NCBI RefSeq assembly: GCF_004363245.1
Contig: NZ_SNYV01000016.1
Span: 248,001 to 312,000 of the forward strand
Direction: 5' to 3'
Origin: Sphingobacterium yanglingense
Lineage (GTDB): Bacteria; Bacteroidota; Bacteroidia; Sphingobacteriales; Sphingobacteriaceae
DNA: 64,000 nucleotides
The notes below the pieces were generated by a model. The model saw only the letters and a list, made by a program, of their open reading frames with translations. It searched no databases and was not told where the DNA came from. Of the stretch, positions 61,263 to 64,000 are shown one piece after another. How positions within the stretch are numbered: the stretch's first letter is position 1; each line of letters begins with the position of its first letter. Position numbers and translations under genes: made by a program.

Positions 61263-63026
61263 ATGAAAAAGGAGAAGATAACAGGCAGCACCTATGATAG
61301 CAGACTGCTCAACAGATTAGCAAAGTATATGCGCCCCTACAGCAGCACTTTTTGGGTGTCAGTCATACTTACAATCCTCCTAGCTGCAGTAGCTCCAGCG
61401 TTGCCCCTTCTGATTGAACATACCCTTGACAACTATATCCTCAATGGCGAATATGATGGGCTAAACACCATGTTGGCACTGATGATTCTGCTTTTGGTAT
61501 TGCAGACTATAATACGTTACTTTCACACCTTGATGACCAATACATTGGGGCAGTCCGTCATTAGGGATATACGTATCCAAGTCTTCAATCATATTACCAA
61601 TCTCCGTCTTAAATATTTTGATAATACACCTATAGGAAGATTAATTACCCGGACCATCTCCGATTTGGAAACCATTGCTAACATATTTTCCGAGGGCTTG
61701 ATACAGATTATTGGTGATTTACTGCAATTGGTTGTGATTCTCGCTGTTATGTTTTACACAGATTGGAGACTCACATTGATTGTATTGGTACCAATGCCAT
61801 TGATGATAGCGGCAACCTACGTGTTCAAAGAGGCTATGAAGTCTGCTTTCCAAAGTGTAAGATTATGGATAGCAAATTTAAACACCTTCTTACAGGAGCA
61901 TATCTCAGGTATGGCAATCATACAATATTTTGCGCGTGAGGACCAGGAAATGCGCAAATTTGAGGCTATCAATAAAGAACACCGAAATGCGCATATCCGT
62001 GCAAACTGGTATTTTTCCATTTTCTTTCCTGTATTGGAGATCATAGTAGCTATAGCTACCGGATTATTAGTTTGGTATGGTTCTAAGCAAATCATTGCCG
62101 ACATTATATCTCCTGGTGTCGTCGTCGCATTCATTATGTACATCAACATGATATTCCGACCTATTCGTGAGCTGATCGACAAATTCAATACCCTGCAGAT
62201 GGGAATGGTCTCGGCCGAGCGGATATTTGACATTTTGGACACAGACGAGTTTACACCTAATACAGGCACCTTAAAAGAAAGGGAAATACAAGGAGCTATC
62301 GAATTCAAAAATGTGTGGTTTGCCTACGATAATGAAAAATGGGTTCTAAAGGATGTAAGTTTTCGTGTCGCTCCAGGAGAGACGTTAGCTCTTGTCGGAG
62401 CTACTGGCGCAGGAAAATCTTCTATAATAAGTATACTAAGCCGATTTTACGAGATACAAAAAGGTCAAATATTGTTGGATGGAATTGATATTAAAGAGTA
62501 TGATCTCAATTTTCTCCGCACCAATATTTCCATAGTATTACAGGACGTGTTTTTATTCTCGGACACAGTTAAAAATAACATATCGCTAAATGATTCAACA
62601 ATATCCACAGAAAAAATTATTGATGCAGCAAAAAAAGTTGGAGCTTTTGATTTTATTAATAGGTTACCTAACCAATTTGATTATGAAGTACAGGAACGAG
62701 GCGCTACACTATCTGCAGGTCAGGCCCAGTTGGTTTCTTTCATCCGAGCACTAGTACACGAGCCAAAGATCCTTGTTCTGGACGAAGCTACATCATCAAT
62801 AGATACTGAAACAGAGGAGATGATACAAGCCGCCATAGACAACCTAATGGAGGGGCGAACAGCCATCGTCATAGCCCACCGTTTGTCAACCATCCAAAAA
62901 GCAGACAAGATTATCGTTCTAGATAAAGGAGAGGTAAAAGAAATCGGCTCACATCAAGAGCTATTAATAATAGATGGGTATTACAAAAAGCTATACGAGT
63001 TACAGTTCAATTCCACAGGCATATAA
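61263..63026 (+). CDS. ABC exporter, fused permease and ATPase (MsbA/MdlB-like)
   Basis: A half-transporter of 587 residues, a homodimer in the family. Six membrane helices cover about residues 30-300. The ATPase domain has Walker A GATGAGKSSI near 380, an ABC signature of the form LSAGQAQLVSF (normally LSGGQ; here Ser-Ala), and Walker B ILVLDEATSSID. The start is the ATG at 61263; the TTG 9 bases before is less likely. There is no N-terminal C39 peptidase domain, so it is not the processing transporter expected for the double-glycine peptides. Substrate (lipid or drug) is unknown. It follows truA by 38 bases. Confidence 0.92.
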   Translation: MKKEKITGSTYDSRLLNRLAKYMRPYSSTFWVSVILTILLAAVAPALPLLIEHTLDNYILNGEYDGLNTMLALMILLLVLQTIIRYFHTLMTNTLGQSVIRDIRIQVFNHITNLRLKYFDNTPIGRLITRTISDLETIANIFSEGLIQIIGDLLQLVVILAVMFYTDWRLTLIVLVPMPLMIAATYVFKEAMKSAFQSVRLWIANLNTFLQEHISGMAIIQYFAREDQEMRKFEAINKEHRNAHIRANWYFSIFFPVLEIIVAIATGLLVWYGSKQIIADIISPGVVVAFIMYINMIFRPIRELIDKFNTLQMGMVSAERIFDILDTDEFTPNTGTLKEREIQGAIEFKNVWFAYDNEKWVLKDVSFRVAPGETLALVGATGAGKSSIISILSRFYEIQKGQILLDGIDIKEYDLNFLRTNISIVLQDVFLFSDTVKNNISLNDSTISTEKIIDAAKKVGAFDFINRLPNQFDYEVQERGATLSAGQAQLVSFIRALVHEPKILVLDEATSSIDTETEEMIQAAIDNLMEGRTAIVIAHRLSTIQKADKIIVLDKGEVKEIGSHQELLIIDGYYKKLYELQFNSTGI

Positions 63027-63027
63027 A

Positions 63028-63056
63028 AAATCCCCTAAGTCAAGCAAAGGGGATTT
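63028..63056 (+). terminator. terminator-like hairpin after the ABC exporter
   Basis: Perfect 9-bp stem AAATCCCCT / AGGGGATTT with an 11-base loop; the T tail is weak. Confidence 0.55.
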
Positions 63057-63155
63057 ACAGTCTATAAAAAGAAGAGAGAGAAATATTTATAAAACTGCAA
63101 TTAGTGCCTAGGCATTTATTATAAAAAATAAGTAAACACCTAGGTCTTAATATCT

Positions 63156-63473
63156 TTAATTTATAATTTGATACACCTCACGCATGTAATAAGCTTCCTG
63201 CAGTGTACTTGTGAAGTCCCGCCACTCAGCCTCGGAAAACGTAAATAGGATTTCCTGTACTGGAGTGGGAAGCAATACTCGAAATACACCATCCGGGAAA
63301 CTAATAAACTCCTCTGCACCAATCTTTTTACTTATTTCTTCCAAGAAACAATCATATTGTAATGAAGTAAATGTTAAAATAAAGGCCCCTTGCCAGATGT
63401 AATGATTTTTGCACTTACTGCAATAACTAATAGTAGTACTTCCTCTTGAGCCTAAAGTTACAGATTGACACAT
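63156..63473 (-). CDS. small cysteine-knuckle protein (DUF6686-like)
   Basis: This 105-residue protein starts at the ATG at 63473; the frame before it begins with TTG. Near residue 18 it has YCSKCKNHYIW, a zinc-knuckle-like CxxC preceded by a Cys at residue 2. The rest is an alpha/beta chain (FLEEISKKIGAEEF, then FTFSEAEWRDFTSTLQEAYYM). Small Bacteroidota proteins of this type are filed under DUF6686, to my recollection; function is unknown. A promoter box lies 21 bases upstream. Confidence 0.65.
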   Translation of the reverse strand: MCQSVTLGSRGSTTISYCSKCKNHYIWQGAFILTFTSLQYDCFLEEISKKIGAEEFISFPDGVFRVLLPTPVQEILFTFSEAEWRDFTSTLQEAYYMREVYQIIN

Positions 63474-63494
63474 AACCAATGTATTTATTTAGAC

Positions 63495-63502
63495 CAAATA
63501 TA
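63495..63502 (-). promoter_or_regulatory. -7 box upstream of the cysteine-knuckle gene
   Basis: On the minus strand TATATTTG, a full match, lies 21 bases before the ATG. The rest of the gap to 63671 shows nothing recognisable. Confidence 0.5.
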
Positions 63503-63671
63503 AATAAAAGAGGTGATAATAAAAAAGCTTTTACTAAAATTTATTTTATCCCCGCTTTAATTGTTTGAAAAGTTCCCTCGGGTTCAAGTTTCCATATAGT
63601 CTTGTCCTAGCCAAAAACCTTTATACCTATGGACTATCAGATTTGGACTATCTTGGAAAATTGAATTAAAG

Positions 63672-63716
63672 CAAAGGGACTGACTCCATTTTCAGAAGTC
63701 AGTCCCTTTGTCTGTT
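63672..63716. terminator. terminator of the M3 peptidase gene
   Basis: Perfect 14-bp stem CAAAGGGACTGACT / AGTCAGTCCCTTTG with an 11-base loop. It lies 17 bases after the stop of the leftward dipeptidase gene. The stronger T run is on the plus side. Confidence 0.65.
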
Positions 63717-63732
63717 TTTTAAATATATTTAA

Positions 63733-64000
63733 CTAGTTCAATCCTCTCTTTTTCATCAAATGAATTGGATCTGGATCTTTTCCTCTAAACGCCTTATACA
63801 GTTCGGCAGGATCTCCTGTTCCGCCTTTTTCCAAAATATTCTTACGGAATGACTCTGCGGTAGCCTGATCAAATAATCCTTTCTCCTTAAATGCTGCAAA
63901 AGCATCAGAATCTAATACCTCTGCCCATATGTAAGCATAATATCCGGCAGAGTATCCTCCAGAAAAGATATGCTGAAAATATGTACTTCTGTAACGTGGA
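63733..64000 (-). CDS. dcp: M3-family peptidyl-dipeptidase, C-terminal part
   Basis: The frame is open to the window edge, so only the last 88 residues are present. They contain the M3 hallmark FQHIFSGGYSAGYYAYIWAE and end GKDPDPIHLMKKRGLN, typical of dipeptidyl carboxypeptidase and oligopeptidase A. The zinc motif lies outside the window. The enzyme cleaves dipeptides from peptide C-termini. Which M3 subgroup it belongs to cannot be settled from this part. Confidence 0.88.
   Translation of the reverse strand, partial: PRYRSTYFQHIFSGGYSAGYYAYIWAEVLDSDAFAAFKEKGLFDQATAESFRKNILEKGGTGDPAELYKAFRGKDPDPIHLMKKRGLN

Noticed and set aside
61263..63026. ABC exporter as processing transporter of the double-glycine peptides
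   Set aside because: It begins with the membrane domain and has no C39 peptidase domain, and it is 16 kb away behind truA.
63106..63145. Two short palindromes TGCCTAGGCA and ACCTAGGT
   Set aside because: Only 8-10 bases each, with different flanks; chance is likely.
1..64000. CRISPR array, prophage or insertion sequence
   Set aside because: No regularly spaced repeats, transposase, integrase or phage structural gene is seen.

Overview
The window comes from an AT-rich member of the Bacteroidota, most likely a Sphingobacteriaceae (Sphingobacterium-like) chromosome. The inference rests on Bacteroidota-type promoters (TAnnTTTG about 20 bases after a TTG), Bacteroidota-specific families (LptE lipoprotein, DUF4293, DUF4369-TlpA, YtxJ of the bacillithiol system), a group-typical miaB / sigma-54 regulator / lptE / secG / groES-groL neighbourhood, and almost no Shine-Dalgarno sequences. 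It is mostly core chromosome. I see no phage, insertion sequence, CRISPR array or rRNA.

Layout. 1-8 kb: end of an outer-membrane barrel protein, orphan ABC ATPase, secreted esterase, alanine dehydrogenase, membrane nucleotide-sugar dehydratase, TPR protein, ribH, a 41-residue lipoprotein gene, an unknown exported protein and ytxJ. 8-15 kb: GH20 hexosaminidase, tRNA-Glu, mtfA-like peptidase, a GYF-CD225 / DUF2752 membrane pair behind a perfect palindrome, and groES-groL. 15-20 kb: leftward operon miaB, sigma-54 activator, lptE, TPR protein, secG. 20-28 kb: OmpA lipoprotein, rlmD, pheS operon, ssb, mutY, M23 peptidase. 28-44 kb: M1 peptidase and hemW, N-terminally extended GAPDH, waaA, UDP-glucuronate decarboxylase and galE, AraC and DUF983, a membrane TPR-HTH regulator, mfd.

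44-48 kb holds the only clearly accessory-looking locus: a leftward operon of three tiny genes (46-56 residues each) with double-glycine leaders, ended by its own terminator. It lies between a small four-helix membrane protein and a TlpA-type thioredoxin. No C39 peptidase transporter is in the window. These peptides look like uncharacterised bacteriocin or signal peptides and are the best candidate for something new. A lemA-TPM-TPM operon follows.

48-64 kb: FAD oxidoreductase, tRNA-Gly, TonB-type protein, sufB-sufC-sufD, Lrp regulator with a cysteine-peptidase-like partner, ung, DUF421, TPR protein, DUF4293, truA, an ABC exporter, a small zinc-ribbon-like protein, and the C-terminus of an M3 dipeptidyl carboxypeptidase.

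Two sequence patterns cut across the window. Several genes have the TAnnTTTG box only 3-7 bases before the start codon, which implies leaderless or nearly leaderless mRNAs. A TACTCAATACTAA-like element sits just before three start codons inside operons (groL, the sigma-54 regulator, sufC).
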